Shown here: piece by piece, positions 1-8,815 of the stretch
Position numbering within the stretch: the first letter of the stretch is position 1
How the letters are laid out: each line of letters opens with the position of its first letter
NCBI GenBank assembly: GCA_016125265.1
Contig: WGMC01000013.1
Coordinates: forward strand, 1 to 64,000
DNA length: 64,000 nucleotides
DNA from: Planctomycetaceae bacterium
GTDB taxonomy: Bacteria > Planctomycetota > UBA1135 > GCA-002686595
Direction: 5' to 3'
Notes under the pieces: generated by a model
Told to the model about the DNA's origin: nothing
Databases searched by the model: none
What the model saw: only the letters and a program-made list of their open reading frames with translations
Program-made: the position numbers and the translations under genes

Positions 1-20
1 ACCCCGGCCGAGTTCGCCGA

Positions 21-71
21 GGGGTGTGCGCCCTCCGGCTCCGCTACGCTCCACCTGCGGGCGCACACCCC
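21..71. repeat. 13-bp perfect inverted repeat (hairpin)
   Basis: Arms at 21-33 (GGGGTGTGCGCCC) and 59-71 are exact reverse complements, separated by 25 bases. It ends ten bases before the open frame of the truncated cyclodeaminase-like gene. It may be a terminator of a gene to the left or the edge of an inserted segment; no T-tract follows. Confidence 0.5.
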
Positions 72-80
72 CGCACCTGA

Positions 81-494
81 CCAACCCCAACAACCCGTTC
101 CACTCTCATAGCGACTGGACCAAGGATCGGGGTCACGTCAGAGTACCTTCTCACCGCGGACAACATTCGACCCGGTGCGCTGGTCATCGCCATGGGCGCC
201 GACCAAAGGTCCAAGGTTGAGATCCATCCCCTCATCATCAAAGCCCTTGACTGTGTTGTAGTGGACAGTCGAAGCCAGAATATGTCGCTGGCGGAGATTG
301 CTCGTGGCGTTCAGTCAAGCGTCTTCGGCCCAGAGCGCATGGACTTCGAAATCGGAGAACTCATTGCATCAAGCGCATTGGCAGATTCCGTGAGAGCGTC
401 TCCCGCGGATCGAATAATGTGCAAACTTACAGGCGTCGCCGCGCAAGAGATCTTCGCCTGCCAGGCCATACTTGATCGGCTGGGACTTCTATGA
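81..494 (+). pseudogene. 5'-truncated ornithine cyclodeaminase / mu-crystallin family protein
   Basis: The frame is open from the TGA at 78-80 to 494. From about 111 it reads like the NAD-binding second half of the ornithine cyclodeaminase/mu-crystallin family: RPGALVIAMGAD resembles the family's PG-x-H-I-x-A-x-GAD segment, followed by VVVDS, GEL and a C-terminal stretch ending in an amphipathic helix. The N-terminal substrate-binding half (about 200 residues in family members) is missing, and the 80 bases upstream do not encode it. The first ATG in frame is 192, inside the GAD motif, so that is not a natural start. The stop overlaps the next gene by ATGA, which suggests an original two-gene operon. 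Family assignment is by motif reading only. Confidence 0.6.
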
Positions 495-1435
495 GTTACC
501 ATCGCCAACAAAAGAAAGAAGGCGACGGGCGCGGCAAGTTCTGGCGCCGCAAGTTCGTACTGCTTGCCATTGCCGTAGTCCTAATTGTCATGGACGTCGT
601 CGTAGCGATTGAGGGCAATACAGCCCTCGCAACAGCAGTCGGAAACAGCATTAGCGTGCTGCTGCTCCTCGCCATTTACGACGTTTCACTCGATGCTGTC
701 GACCGCATAGACGCCAACGCCGATGATCGCTCGAGCGACCTCAGCAAAGCCATCAAGGGTTTTACGAACGACAACCGATCCTCGTTGCTCTCGACGGGAG
801 TGCTAAATGACATTCAAGAACTAACAGAGGTGGATTGGATTGATACACACTTATACCGAATCAACAATCCGGGCCTGGCGATTGCGACATATCTATTGTG
901 GTGGGAACGTCTCATCAAACTCCAATTGACTGGCCGCCAACTCCGGGTGAGAGCGATCCACAGCACTGGGGTGGATCTTTGGGTGGGCAAGGACTACCGT
1001 ATCCCAAAGATTCTAGCGCTTCATCGCGAGTTCGTAAACGCCGGAGGAACTATTCACCGCGTACTCATCGGCGCCGAGCCCCTGCCGAGCACGCAACACC
1101 TCAACACCGTGCAACTAATGGAGGAACATGGTGTGCACACTATCTACCTCCCCAGACAGCATCTCCTGGCCAACGAGAGGATTACCTGGGATTTTCTTCT
1201 CGCAGGCGTGAAGGTCGCGCCGTGGCAAGATGAGGCCGTCATCTGGGATGCGGAAGTTGAAGGGGGCCTGCCCAATGCGGCGGAGTTCGTAACGACGCCA
1301 TGGAGACGCAAACACGATTTGAACCAGTACTGGGATGACTGCATCTCGGCGCTTCGCAAGAGCTATGCGAATCCAGCAAGACAGCTATCGCCCGCGGACC
1401 TGTCGCACTTTCAGCTGTTCTGCGACACGCTCTAG
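491..1435 (+). CDS. Two-TM membrane protein with a C-terminal soluble domain of unknown function
   Basis: 314 residues. A basic N-terminus is followed by two hydrophobic segments at about 22-40 and 47-65, then a long cytoplasmic region. Residues about 145-240 alternate hydrophobic strands and helices (VRAIHSTGVDLWVG, then HREFVNAGGTIHRVLIG), a pattern that recalls phospholipase D-like folds, but no HKD motif is present, so no enzyme activity is claimed. The start ATG overlaps the stop of the truncated cyclodeaminase-like gene by four bases, suggesting translational coupling. Codon use is more A+T-rich than in the core genes to the right. A membrane effector or sensor in a small cargo operon is possible, but this is inference. 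Confidence 0.7.
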   Translation: MSYHRQQKKEGDGRGKFWRRKFVLLAIAVVLIVMDVVVAIEGNTALATAVGNSISVLLLLAIYDVSLDAVDRIDANADDRSSDLSKAIKGFTNDNRSSLLSTGVLNDIQELTEVDWIDTHLYRINNPGLAIATYLLWWERLIKLQLTGRQLRVRAIHSTGVDLWVGKDYRIPKILALHREFVNAGGTIHRVLIGAEPLPSTQHLNTVQLMEEHGVHTIYLPRQHLLANERITWDFLLAGVKVAPWQDEAVIWDAEVEGGLPNAAEFVTTPWRRKHDLNQYWDDCISALRKSYANPARQLSPADLSHFQLFCDTL

Positions 1436-1669
1436 CGAAATGTAGTCGTACTCCGCGGTGACGCCCTGGTGCGGATCTCGGTAGTCGACAAGACGATCCG
1501 CAAGCAATCCTGCGGTCAGGAGGTCCATGTGGCAGACTCCTAACGTCCTCCCTTCCATGACAGCGTGCGCCCCGAGACGGCGCGCGTCTTCGATTGCCCT
1601 TTCTAACTTACGTGTTCCCCCGACCTCCGCTACGACGAGCCGGGCTATTTGTTCAGCCGTTAATGGCAT
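1385..1669 (-). CDS. Small hypothetical protein, convergent with the two-TM gene
   Basis: 94 residues from the ATG at 1669. The frame extends upstream to a TTG at 1732, which would give 115 residues. The sequence looks like a mixed alpha-helical soluble protein with no recognised motif. Its 3' end overlaps the 3' end of the two-TM gene by about 50 bases, which is unusual and lowers confidence. No convincing Shine-Dalgarno sequence is seen at either start. It could be a spurious frame in the region between the two-TM gene and the resolvase. Confidence 0.35.
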   Translation of the reverse strand: MPLTAEQIARLVVAEVGGTRKLERAIEDARRLGAHAVMEGRTLGVCHMDLLTAGLLADRLVDYRDPHQGVTAEYDYISLERVAEQLKVRQVRGR

Positions 1670-1800
1670 CCGTTGCGTCTCTTGCGCTAGTTGTAATCGC
1701 TTGAGGCTACCTCGAATCGGCCGCGATTGCAACCCAAAACAAGTCGCGCTAATTCCACCTGTTCGGACCAGCTCGCGCGTGTCGAGTTGTGGCCTACCCT

Positions 1801-1921
1801 AAACTGACGCCGTGCAACCCCGGCCAGCCGCGTCAGTTTGGAGTCGGGCTTCGCGTTACTTGACAGAATCGCCGACATCCCTTAGACTTCAACCTGACAA
1901 TGCATGAGGTTTTGTGTCAGG
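1801..1921. promoter_or_regulatory. Candidate res recombination site of the resolvase
   Basis: Two inverted repeats lie directly upstream of and across the resolvase start. AAACTGACGC (1801-1810) pairs with its exact complement at 1830-1839, a 39-base span. CCTGACA (1893-1899) pairs with TGTCAGG (1915-1921), a 29-base span close to the length of a Tn3-type res subsite. Resolvases of this family bind such sites and repress their own promoter. The assignment is inferred from position and symmetry. Confidence 0.45.
1860..1888 (+). promoter_or_regulatory. Sigma-70 promoter for the resolvase gene
   Basis: A perfect -35 box TTGACA at 1860-1865 and a -10 box TAGACT at 1883-1888 are separated by 17 bases, 25 bases upstream of the GTG start. 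The promoter lies between the two inverted repeats, so resolvase binding could autoregulate it. Confidence 0.6.
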
Positions 1922-2495
1922 TAAGGGTCTAAGAGTCGGCTATATACGCGTGAGCAGCGCCGATCAGAATCCCGATCGGCAACTAGATGGTATTGCGCTC
2001 GATCGAGTATTCGTCGATCGGGCGTCGGGGAAAGATTCTCAGCGTCCTCAGCTTCACGAGATGCTCGCCTTCGCGCGTGAGGGGGACACGGTCGTCGTGC
2101 ACAGCATGGATCGACTCGCGCGCAACGTGGATGATCTCCGCCGGCTCGTTAGGAGTCTGACGGAGCGCGGCGTGCGCGTTGAGTTCATGAAGGAGCACCT
2201 CAACTTCACCGGCGGAGACTCACCCATGGCCGACATGATGCTGAGCGTGCTCGGCGCGGTTGCCCAGTTTGAGCGTGACCTGATACGTGAGCGGCAACGC
2301 GAGGGTATTGCGCTCGCGAAGAAACGCGGCGCCTACAAAGGGCGAAGACGTGCGCTTACCGCTGAGCAGGCGGCCGAACTCCGCCGACGTTCTGTCACGG
2401 AGCCGCGTGCGGCTTTGGCGCGTGAGTACGGGATCAGCCGCGAGACCGTCTATCAGTACCTGAAGCAGCCGGCAGTGGAGCCGACGGGCGCATGA
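1914..2495 (+). CDS. Serine recombinase, Tn3-type resolvase/invertase
   Basis: 193 residues, the normal size for small serine recombinases. The N-terminal catalytic domain opens with GYIRVSS, where S14 of the RVS motif is the predicted nucleophile. It continues with QLDG, the SMDRLARN segment with its conserved Arg, and AVAQFERDLIRERQREG. The C-terminal helix-turn-helix (about 145-185) includes LAREYGISRETVYQYL. It would resolve cointegrates or invert DNA at res-type sites, and res-like repeats lie at its 5' end. GTG start. It overlaps the next gene by ATGA. No transposase accompanies it, so it may be a remnant of a transposon or a resolution system of the element. Confidence 0.92.
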   Translation: MSGKGLRVGYIRVSSADQNPDRQLDGIALDRVFVDRASGKDSQRPQLHEMLAFAREGDTVVVHSMDRLARNVDDLRRLVRSLTERGVRVEFMKEHLNFTGGDSPMADMMLSVLGAVAQFERDLIRERQREGIALAKKRGAYKGRRRALTAEQAAELRRRSVTEPRAALAREYGISRETVYQYLKQPAVEPTGA

Positions 2496-2806
2496 CGGAA
2501 GTGCTCTACATCGCGCTGGAAGCGCACAACCCCACTCGAAACCACCATCGACGCTACGTCCTGGTCGTTGAGCGCGATCTTCTCGGAGACTGGCTCTGCA
2601 CGGTCGAGTATGGGCGCGTTGGGCAGGGCGGCACTTTGCAGCGGTACGCGAGCGCCCGCATCGATGACGTACGACGTTTCGCGCAGCGCTGCCTCAACCG
2701 ACGACTGTCCGCACCGCGCAGGATTGGTGTGCCGTACCGGTGCGTGGAGCACCGCGGCACGATGGAGATGCCTTTCTGGTTATTGGAGCATCTCAAAGCG
2801 CATTGA
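2492..2806 (+). CDS. WGR domain protein
   Basis: 104 residues. The region from about 19 to 75 fits the WGR domain: RRYVLVVERDLLGDWLC, then VEYGRVGQGG, the family's signature Trp and GR-x-G pattern. WGR domains occur in PARPs and in many bacterial proteins linked to DNA damage or mobile elements, where they probably bind nucleic acid. The gene starts inside the end of the resolvase gene (ATGA overlap), so the two are translated together. The stand-alone domain has no fused catalytic module. Confidence 0.75.
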   Translation: MTEVLYIALEAHNPTRNHHRRYVLVVERDLLGDWLCTVEYGRVGQGGTLQRYASARIDDVRRFAQRCLNRRLSAPRRIGVPYRCVEHRGTMEMPFWLLEHLKAH

Positions 2807-2993
2807 TCGGAACGACAGAGGGCTTCAGGATGCATTTCGCCCCTCGAACTGGCGACCGAATCCGGCCGGCGCTGCCGAGTTGCGTGGATCGACCTATCGA
2901 AAGAGACTCGCACCGTTCGCCTCGCCGTCAGTGCTACTAGCCGAAGGAGTCATCGCCGTGCCGAAGCGCACCGATGCCGCTGCATCGCGCGTG

Positions 2994-5387
2994 TCATCGA
3001 ATCGGCACTAGCTCAACTTTTGGGGTATCCCAAAGAAACCAACCGCTCTCCTCAACGACGACACCGGAATCGTCGCGAGCACTCATTCTGAACTTCCACT
3101 CAGCCCGCCGTCGCCCTGGCTCCAAGTCCCAGACACCGGCCTCGGTGCTTGGCGACGGTTCAAAACCACCAAGCAAGGATCCATCAGCGTTCTGGACGTC
3201 GACCCAGAGAGTTCGGTTGGCGCCCCCTTTGACTTCGACTTTCCATGTATCCCCCGCGCTGAGGCGGAGATCTAGCGAGAATGCGCTCGGGTCGCACAAA
3301 ACCTCCGCCGTCCAATCACCGTCGCACTCTACTCGGACCGAGCCGGTACTCGCTGGAATCCAACCTGCCCAGTGCCCGGACCTCACTTCGAACTCGCCAA
3401 CCGCCTCTCCGTTTATATCCGCCAGCGAAGCCGTTGAGCGAAGGACAGGCATTCCGTCGGGATACGATACGGTCAAAGGCTTCCAGACCAACTCTCGGCC
3501 GCTGAGCACCACTAGCTCCTGACCTTTTACCAATTCAAAAGGCCCCGACACAACCTCCGGTGCTCCCCTGGCAGGGATGGACGGAATGTCCGATGCGGGG
3601 GCCGCTTTATACTGGTGGCGGCCCGGCCTCAGCCACATGCGAACCTCGCCCAGAGCGTTGGTGGGCAGTGTCTCCCACCTCTGCGCAGGCGTCTCCACCC
3701 ACCCGGGATGCTTGGTCGGGCGAGATCCCTGAAGATCCGGAAACTCCGTTATGTACGTCCGCGACTCCGAAACTTGGATGAGCTGGCCCGCTAGCGGTCT
3801 CCCCTGTTCGCTCAGAAGGAACAATCGGCAAAGGGAAAACTCGGAGAGATCAAGTGTGATAGGCACATCGCCGCCGGTGCCATTTTGCGTCCCTTTGCGG
3901 CGGCGTAAATCTACGCGCAAATTGGGTTCGACGACTACCTCGAAGCTAGCGAAGTCGCCGGGAGGCAGTACTGTCTCGGTTTTCAGAGGCAGTTCAACGG
4001 CGAGTGTCCCCCCGAAAGCCTTCGCCCGGATTAGACCCGCGCCGAGTCCGCCTTTCGGGGGTACGATTCTCAGTACCAGCGGCTCTCCATTGACCGGTTT
4101 GAGATCAATTGTTTGCCCGTCCTGCACCGCCTCCGCCACCCCGGACCACGTGCGCCTCCCTTCCACGTCAGATGCCAGGAATGCGGGCGAAGAACCCGCC
4201 GGAACCTGAACCACCGCCTCCGATTCCCCCACGCTGAATAGCGCGGTCCATTCGGCAAGCATGTCGGCCAGGCCGCTATCGGTTCGCTCGTTCGAGCCGC
4301 TCCCACTTGGGCCCACTACGTTCCACCCGACACGGACGGGGCTCGTCGCCGGGCCGGGCAAGCGCAAACTCACTTGCACCGCCCGTGAGAGCTCCAAGCG
4401 CGGGGACTCGCTCATGAGACGAACCGGCGAAACGAATGCGGGCAAGTACCCCGGGGCCGACGCTACGGAGCCTCGACGCTGAATCAGCGCCGGGTCGAGA
4501 ACCGAACGACCATCGACGCCACTCGGCGGGCCAAACAGGCGTCCGTCCATTTCGACTACAGCGCCAGCCACTGGAGTGTTGGAGGTGCGGTCGACGAATA
4601 CAACCTCAACGGGTGCAGAGTCATTCGGATGCAATATGATTCGAACGTCGGACGGCGCGCTACCCGCTCGCAGCATTGTCGACGAGGAATTGAATCCGGG
4701 GAGCGCGACGGCAATCTCGACGGCACCCCCATATACGCCGTCGAAGGTGGCGGTGCCTAAACGGTCTGAGACTGTGTGGTGGGATTCGAGTGCCCAAGCG
4801 CGGTATAAACCGCGAGCCGCGGCTCCCCACCGCGCCCCCTGCTGCGGCCGCAGCCATACCGTCGCCCCTTCAAGAGGTCGCCCTTGCTGATCTACAACGT
4901 GGACGAGAACTCTACCGACGTCACCCACAAGCACAATTGCCTCGCCACCGGACGGCACGGTCACTTGGTGCGTCGAGAACGCGGTATCGATCCGCTCAAC
5001 GCGAAGCGTGCCATGCGCGACTCGAACTGGCTGCGAACCCGGAAGATCGAGCGGGATCTCCAACTGCTCGCCTGTCGCCAAATGCGTAAATCGCCAGAGC
5101 CCTTCCTCGACTGGCTTGAGGTTTCCAGACCACAGCACGCTAACATCGCCTTCGGGCGTGCCAACGGTTTCGATGGCTTCTGAATTGCTATCGCCGCCCG
5201 GCACAGCCTGGCGGGCAGCGATACCCGGCTGTACCTCAAGGCTGGACACGTGGGCACTTGCGTCACCCAATGGGGACGGCACGCCTGCCGTAGTGGCAGG
5301 CGGCTCCTGGCGGGACGCGAGCATAACAATCCACGTGGTAACCAACCCGGCGATCAGTAGTAGGCAACATAGGCCACGCGAACTCAT
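2994..5387 (-). CDS. Membrane-anchored protein with repeated carboxypeptidase regulatory-like domains
   Basis: 797 residues. The N-terminus (about 5-25) is a single hydrophobic signal anchor followed by a Pro/Ala/Ser-rich linker. At least four beta-sandwich segments carry the carboxypeptidase-regulatory or CnaB-like pattern, for example VHVVDQQGRPLEGATVWL near 160, VEVVFVDRTSNTPVAGAVVE near 263, LLSEQGRPLAGQLIQVSES near 540 and SYPDGMPVLRSTASLADING near 665. These are extracellular adhesion or structural modules and no enzyme motif is seen. ATG start at 5387. It is transcribed in the same direction as the small secreted gene upstream, but a hairpin separates the two. Exact function unknown. 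Confidence 0.8.
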   Translation of the reverse strand: MSSRGLCCLLLIAGLVTTWIVMLASRQEPPATTAGVPSPLGDASAHVSSLEVQPGIAARQAVPGGDSNSEAIETVGTPEGDVSVLWSGNLKPVEEGLWRFTHLATGEQLEIPLDLPGSQPVRVAHGTLRVERIDTAFSTHQVTVPSGGEAIVLVGDVGRVLVHVVDQQGRPLEGATVWLRPQQGARWGAAARGLYRAWALESHHTVSDRLGTATFDGVYGGAVEIAVALPGFNSSSTMLRAGSAPSDVRIILHPNDSAPVEVVFVDRTSNTPVAGAVVEMDGRLFGPPSGVDGRSVLDPALIQRRGSVASAPGYLPAFVSPVRLMSESPRLELSRAVQVSLRLPGPATSPVRVGWNVVGPSGSGSNERTDSGLADMLAEWTALFSVGESEAVVQVPAGSSPAFLASDVEGRRTWSGVAEAVQDGQTIDLKPVNGEPLVLRIVPPKGGLGAGLIRAKAFGGTLAVELPLKTETVLPPGDFASFEVVVEPNLRVDLRRRKGTQNGTGGDVPITLDLSEFSLCRLFLLSEQGRPLAGQLIQVSESRTYITEFPDLQGSRPTKHPGWVETPAQRWETLPTNALGEVRMWLRPGRHQYKAAPASDIPSIPARGAPEVVSGPFELVKGQELVVLSGRELVWKPLTVSYPDGMPVLRSTASLADINGEAVGEFEVRSGHWAGWIPASTGSVRVECDGDWTAEVLCDPSAFSLDLRLSAGDTWKVEVKGGANRTLWVDVQNADGSLLGGFEPSPSTEAGVWDLEPGRRRAEWKFRMSARDDSGVVVEESGWFLWDTPKVELVPIR

Positions 5388-5460
5388 GCTCAGATCCAGT
5401 CAAGATGGTGGTAAAGCGTGGAACAATGGGCTCCAAGCGGCGGACACGGCTAAAGGGGGT

Positions 5461-5496
5461 TCCCGAAGGCAGGTCTTACGAGGCCTGCCCTCGGGA
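5461..5496 (-). terminator. Terminator-like hairpin
   Basis: TCCCGA (5461-5466) pairs with TCGGGA (5491-5496), and GGCAGG (5468-5473) pairs with CCTGCC (5484-5489), with one mismatch and a 10-base loop. It lies about 90 bases past the stop of the small secreted gene, on its transcript. No clear T-tract is present. Confidence 0.5.
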
Positions 5497-5588
5497 GTCA
5501 CCTCCTTGGGGGTAACGACTTCAGCAAAGCGTCTGGGACCTCGGGCCCCAGCAGAGTCGCTTTGTCCGGCTGGTGGAATCAGACGGTC

Positions 5589-5999
5589 TCACGGGCAGGA
5601 AATGATTTCGTACTCGCCTTCGGCGACCGTGCTCCCGTTCGACACTTTCACCCAAAGCTTCTTGCCAGGTGGCACGGTGAACGTGCCAGAATCGCCAGCT
5701 TCGATGGTACCGTCGGCTGCTTGACCGACGCTGTCTCCGATGATGATTTTCACCGTCGTGTTCGGCCCGGGGTTCGATTGATTGCTGACGGTAACCGTCA
5801 CGTTTGCACTGGAGTTGTTGGACACTAGTTGGTCGCTCCGGTCTCCATCGGGCCCCGAAATCGCCCAATCACCCGTGGACGACGAGGCACAAGATGTCCA
5901 CTCCGCGGATGCGCGAGGCGTGAGATGAAGGAGCAGCGAGGTGAGTGCAAGGACCGCGGTCGTGGCGATCGCGGCAGCCAGAAGCTTTGAGATGTTCAT
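5589..5999 (-). CDS. Small secreted protein, unknown function
   Basis: 136 residues from the ATG at 5999; an in-frame ATG at 6044 would add 15 residues. The chosen start gives a classic signal peptide: MNISK, a hydrophobic core rich in Ala and Leu, and a probable cleavage after ASA. The mature part is small, Ser/Thr/Asn-rich and beta-strand-like, with only two cysteines, one near the start (WTSCASS) and one near the end (IISCP), which could form a disulfide linking both ends. No family is recognised. It may be a cell-surface or extracellular partner of the neighbouring large anchored protein. Confidence 0.65.
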   Translation of the reverse strand: MNISKLLAAAIATTAVLALTSLLLHLTPRASAEWTSCASSSTGDWAISGPDGDRSDQLVSNNSSANVTVTVSNQSNPGPNTTVKIIIGDSVGQAADGTIEAGDSGTFTVPPGKKLWVKVSNGSTVAEGEYEIISCP

Positions 6000-6755
6000 G
6001 ATTTTTTCGGAAGGGAAGGCCAGCGTTAGATGGAAGCGACTCATCTCGAGGCGCGAAGCTTCTACGAGATGTGGTCCATCTGCTCACACGACGCGTGCGC
6101 CGTAACGGAAGGGTCTCACCGAGGCGCGAATGCGTCAATCCAAAAACTCGGCGCGGCCCGGTCAGCGCGCAAGAACACCGTAAGAGTCGTTGAGATCGAG
6201 ACTTATGCTTCCCTGCGCCGAGAACATGACAACTCCCGGCGAAGGGACGACCCGCACGACTCCGAGTGTCAGGTTGCCGCCGAGGGCTCGACGGGTAGCC
6301 GGGCCTCCTTGGGGGAAGCCTCGTGAAGCCAACCGCCAGGCGGGCTGATGCGAAGCGCGGCGGTCCGGGTGGCGGGGCGGTGTCTCGCCCGATCCAGGGC
6401 CGCGTGGTTTCTGTCAAGGACCGCCCACGCTGGTTCAACCCGGTTCGGCCAAGGAGGGCCACAGCGAACGCGTCCAAGGCTCCGAACTCTGTCCAAGAGC
6501 CAACGTAGCGTGGCCGCACAGCTCTATGCGCCAAAGCCCTTGACACCCGCTGGGACCGCATGCCGGCGGTAGGTCTTGCCGCGTGCTGTACAGGTCGCCA
6601 GTTGCTATGATCGATCACGAACTCAACGCGAGCAGGCGTGCGTCGTCAAACCCGCACCCGGACAACCGTGGAACCTCGCGCCGTTCCAAGATCGCGCAGC
6701 GGCAGTAAGATTGCCAACAGTTCGCAGTAGTGGGAGGATCCTCCTTCAAATTGAC
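6000..6755. other. Divergent intergenic region without a supported gene
   Basis: About 750 bases separate the small secreted gene (minus) from the HEAT-repeat gene (plus). Open frames here have poor composition. A 12-base perfect palindrome GGAGGATCCTCC lies at 6733-6744, just ahead of the HEAT-repeat gene, and contains a Shine-Dalgarno-like GGAGG. Nothing else is recognised. Confidence 0.5.
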
Positions 6756-8636
6756 ATGATCCTGCAACAGGCCAGAGACCTAGTCGCTCGCGTTCTTACC
6801 GCCTGGGGAACTGAATCGCCGGTCCTAATGACCGCGCCGGTTCTTGCCGAGCTGGCGGGCGTCGGCGAACGTCACCTTGCGAGGGCGATGGTCGAAGTCC
6901 TGAACGGGAAAGATGCGCTGGCTCGCGTCCGCGCCGCAGCGATGATGCTGGCGCTCGACGGTGACTTTGAGTGCGGGATTCTCGACGATGACGAGGCTAA
7001 TGCGGCGCGCGGGACGCTAAGTGCTGCATTGCGAGCAGACGACCTTCGCTTGCCAGCACTGCAATGCGTAGCGTTTCTTGTTGCTCCGGATCGCAACGTC
7101 GCTAAGCTGCTGCCGCAAATCGTCCGAGCTGGTCCCGGTGACATACGACTGTTAGCACTTGTCGCACTCGCTCGGTTTCTTGGCGGCGCTGACGCAGCAG
7201 ACGCGGAGGTCGTGGACGTGGCTCCCGGCGCGGTGGCTGAGAACCTCCGCGAGTTCTTGGTGACAGGCAGCCCGTTGGAGCGCCTCCATGCCGCTTCCGG
7301 TCTCGGTCACATGGGATTGGTTGACGATGTGGTGGTCGCTGAACTCCTTAAAATCCTTGAGAGTTCTGAGACTCGGCTTGACACAATCGCGGTACTGAAC
7401 GCTCTGAGTCGTTGCGGGCGAGGTAACCGTGAGTTACATGAAGTTCTGCTCTGCCGCCTCGAATCAAGCAGCGGCGATGCCGCGATTGACTTCCTCACCG
7501 GTTACGCCTTAGGCAAAACGGTCACTGAGTTGAGTGGCAAGCCACTCTGCGACGCCCCGGGGGCAATGAATTCTGACCAGACGTGCGGCCTAATGTGGGG
7601 TCTCGGGGCCGCGGGCGCTGAACATCCAAGTGTGAAAGACGAGCTTGCCGCCGCATTGAGTTCTGACGATGACTTCGAACGACTCATCGCCAGCCAGGCG
7701 ATCTGCGCCAGCACGAGACTGTCACGGGCTCTCAGTCTCGAGCTCCTTGAGCGGGTGGGCGTGGAACTCGATCTGAGGGTACTCGACGGACTTACCCTAT
7801 CACTCGCGCTTGCTGGCGACCGCGTATGTGATGGCCTGGCAGACAAAATGGCGTCAGGAAACGTCGCCGCGCTAGTCGCGGCGACCATGGCGTTTGGGCG
7901 GATGGGGCCGAAGGGCGCGAGAGCGCTGCTGGGCATCGCAAAGAAGACGGACGATTTGTACGTGCGTTGCGCCATGATTGCTTGTTTTCGCGATATGGGG
8001 TCAGCTCGTTTCGCGGTCGCCGAAGAGCTTTCCGCATTCTTGAGCGAGTCCGACGACCCTACGCTGCGCTACTTCACGTTGAAGGCCTTGACTTCGCTGG
8101 GAGTAGCCGCACTCGGTGCTTTGCCCGCCGTGATTGAGGTCTTGCTCGATCAGGATAGCGATGTAAGAGAGGAGGCCGAAGCCACCCTTCGGGCGATCGG
8201 ACCCGACGCGCTGCCACATATTGATCGCGTCTTGTTGTTCGCTTCACCGGAGCTGGCGGCGCGTTTGCATCGAGCGCGCGGTTGGATGGCCACTTACGAC
8301 CGGTCTAGTTGGCCTGCGCTAATGCAGTTCTCCGCCGATCAGCTGCTGGGCTTCTTGCATGTCGCCGACTGCCTCGCCGGGAACGACCCTCTTTCATTGC
8401 GCGCTATGGCTGAAATGCGGCCGCATGCTGAGATCGCCGCTCGCCTAAGCCACCAAATAAACTACACCTGGCTGCACCGGATTTGTCGCGATCTTACTGA
8501 AAAAGTCACCGAGGGCAATCCCGTCGTCAGAAAGAAGGGCGCCGGAAGCGTCCTCACCAAACGAGGCCATTGGCTGGCGGGCGAGATTCGTCGCTACCTA
8601 TTTGAGCGTGGCGTTATCGATCGCTTTCGCGCTTGA
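6756..8636 (+). CDS. HEAT-repeat protein
   Basis: 626 residues from the ATG at 6756. The frame is open further upstream to 6576, but that part has arginine/proline-rich composition unlike the rest and is rejected. The protein is an all-helical array of HEAT-like repeats, with many ALARFLGGAD, ASGLGHMG and AMMALDGDF-type helix pairs from residue 20 to about 530. A different C-terminal region is rich in basic and aromatic residues and may form a separate helical domain. No signal peptide or enzyme motif is seen, so it is probably a cytoplasmic scaffold. A GGAGG lies 18 bases ahead of the start, longer than ideal spacing. It sits alone between intergenic regions in the accessory part. Confidence 0.75.
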   Translation: MILQQARDLVARVLTAWGTESPVLMTAPVLAELAGVGERHLARAMVEVLNGKDALARVRAAAMMLALDGDFECGILDDDEANAARGTLSAALRADDLRLPALQCVAFLVAPDRNVAKLLPQIVRAGPGDIRLLALVALARFLGGADAADAEVVDVAPGAVAENLREFLVTGSPLERLHAASGLGHMGLVDDVVVAELLKILESSETRLDTIAVLNALSRCGRGNRELHEVLLCRLESSSGDAAIDFLTGYALGKTVTELSGKPLCDAPGAMNSDQTCGLMWGLGAAGAEHPSVKDELAAALSSDDDFERLIASQAICASTRLSRALSLELLERVGVELDLRVLDGLTLSLALAGDRVCDGLADKMASGNVAALVAATMAFGRMGPKGARALLGIAKKTDDLYVRCAMIACFRDMGSARFAVAEELSAFLSESDDPTLRYFTLKALTSLGVAALGALPAVIEVLLDQDSDVREEAEATLRAIGPDALPHIDRVLLFASPELAARLHRARGWMATYDRSSWPALMQFSADQLLGFLHVADCLAGNDPLSLRAMAEMRPHAEIAARLSHQINYTWLHRICRDLTEKVTEGNPVVRKKGAGSVLTKRGHWLAGEIRRYLFERGVIDRFRA

Positions 8637-8815
8637 CAGCCCAGTTAACTTGGGGCACAGAGTAAATGGCGGTTGAGTCGTAGAGGGGGCCGCAAGCCCT
8701 GAACAACGAGCATAATTTAGATTTCACGCATATCGAGTTTCCGACTGACCGACTCACACTCGGCGAAATTCGTCGCCGGTTACCGTCCGGAGCCCTCTCC
8801 ACCAGCGCGAAGCTT

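Noticed and set aside
2807-2993. Possible small gene between the WGR gene and the large anchored protein
   Set aside because: No start with a ribosome-binding site and no protein-like frame; treated as intergenic.
6576-6755. N-terminal extension of the HEAT-repeat gene from 6576
   Set aside because: The 60 extra residues lack the helical pattern and composition of the rest of the protein.
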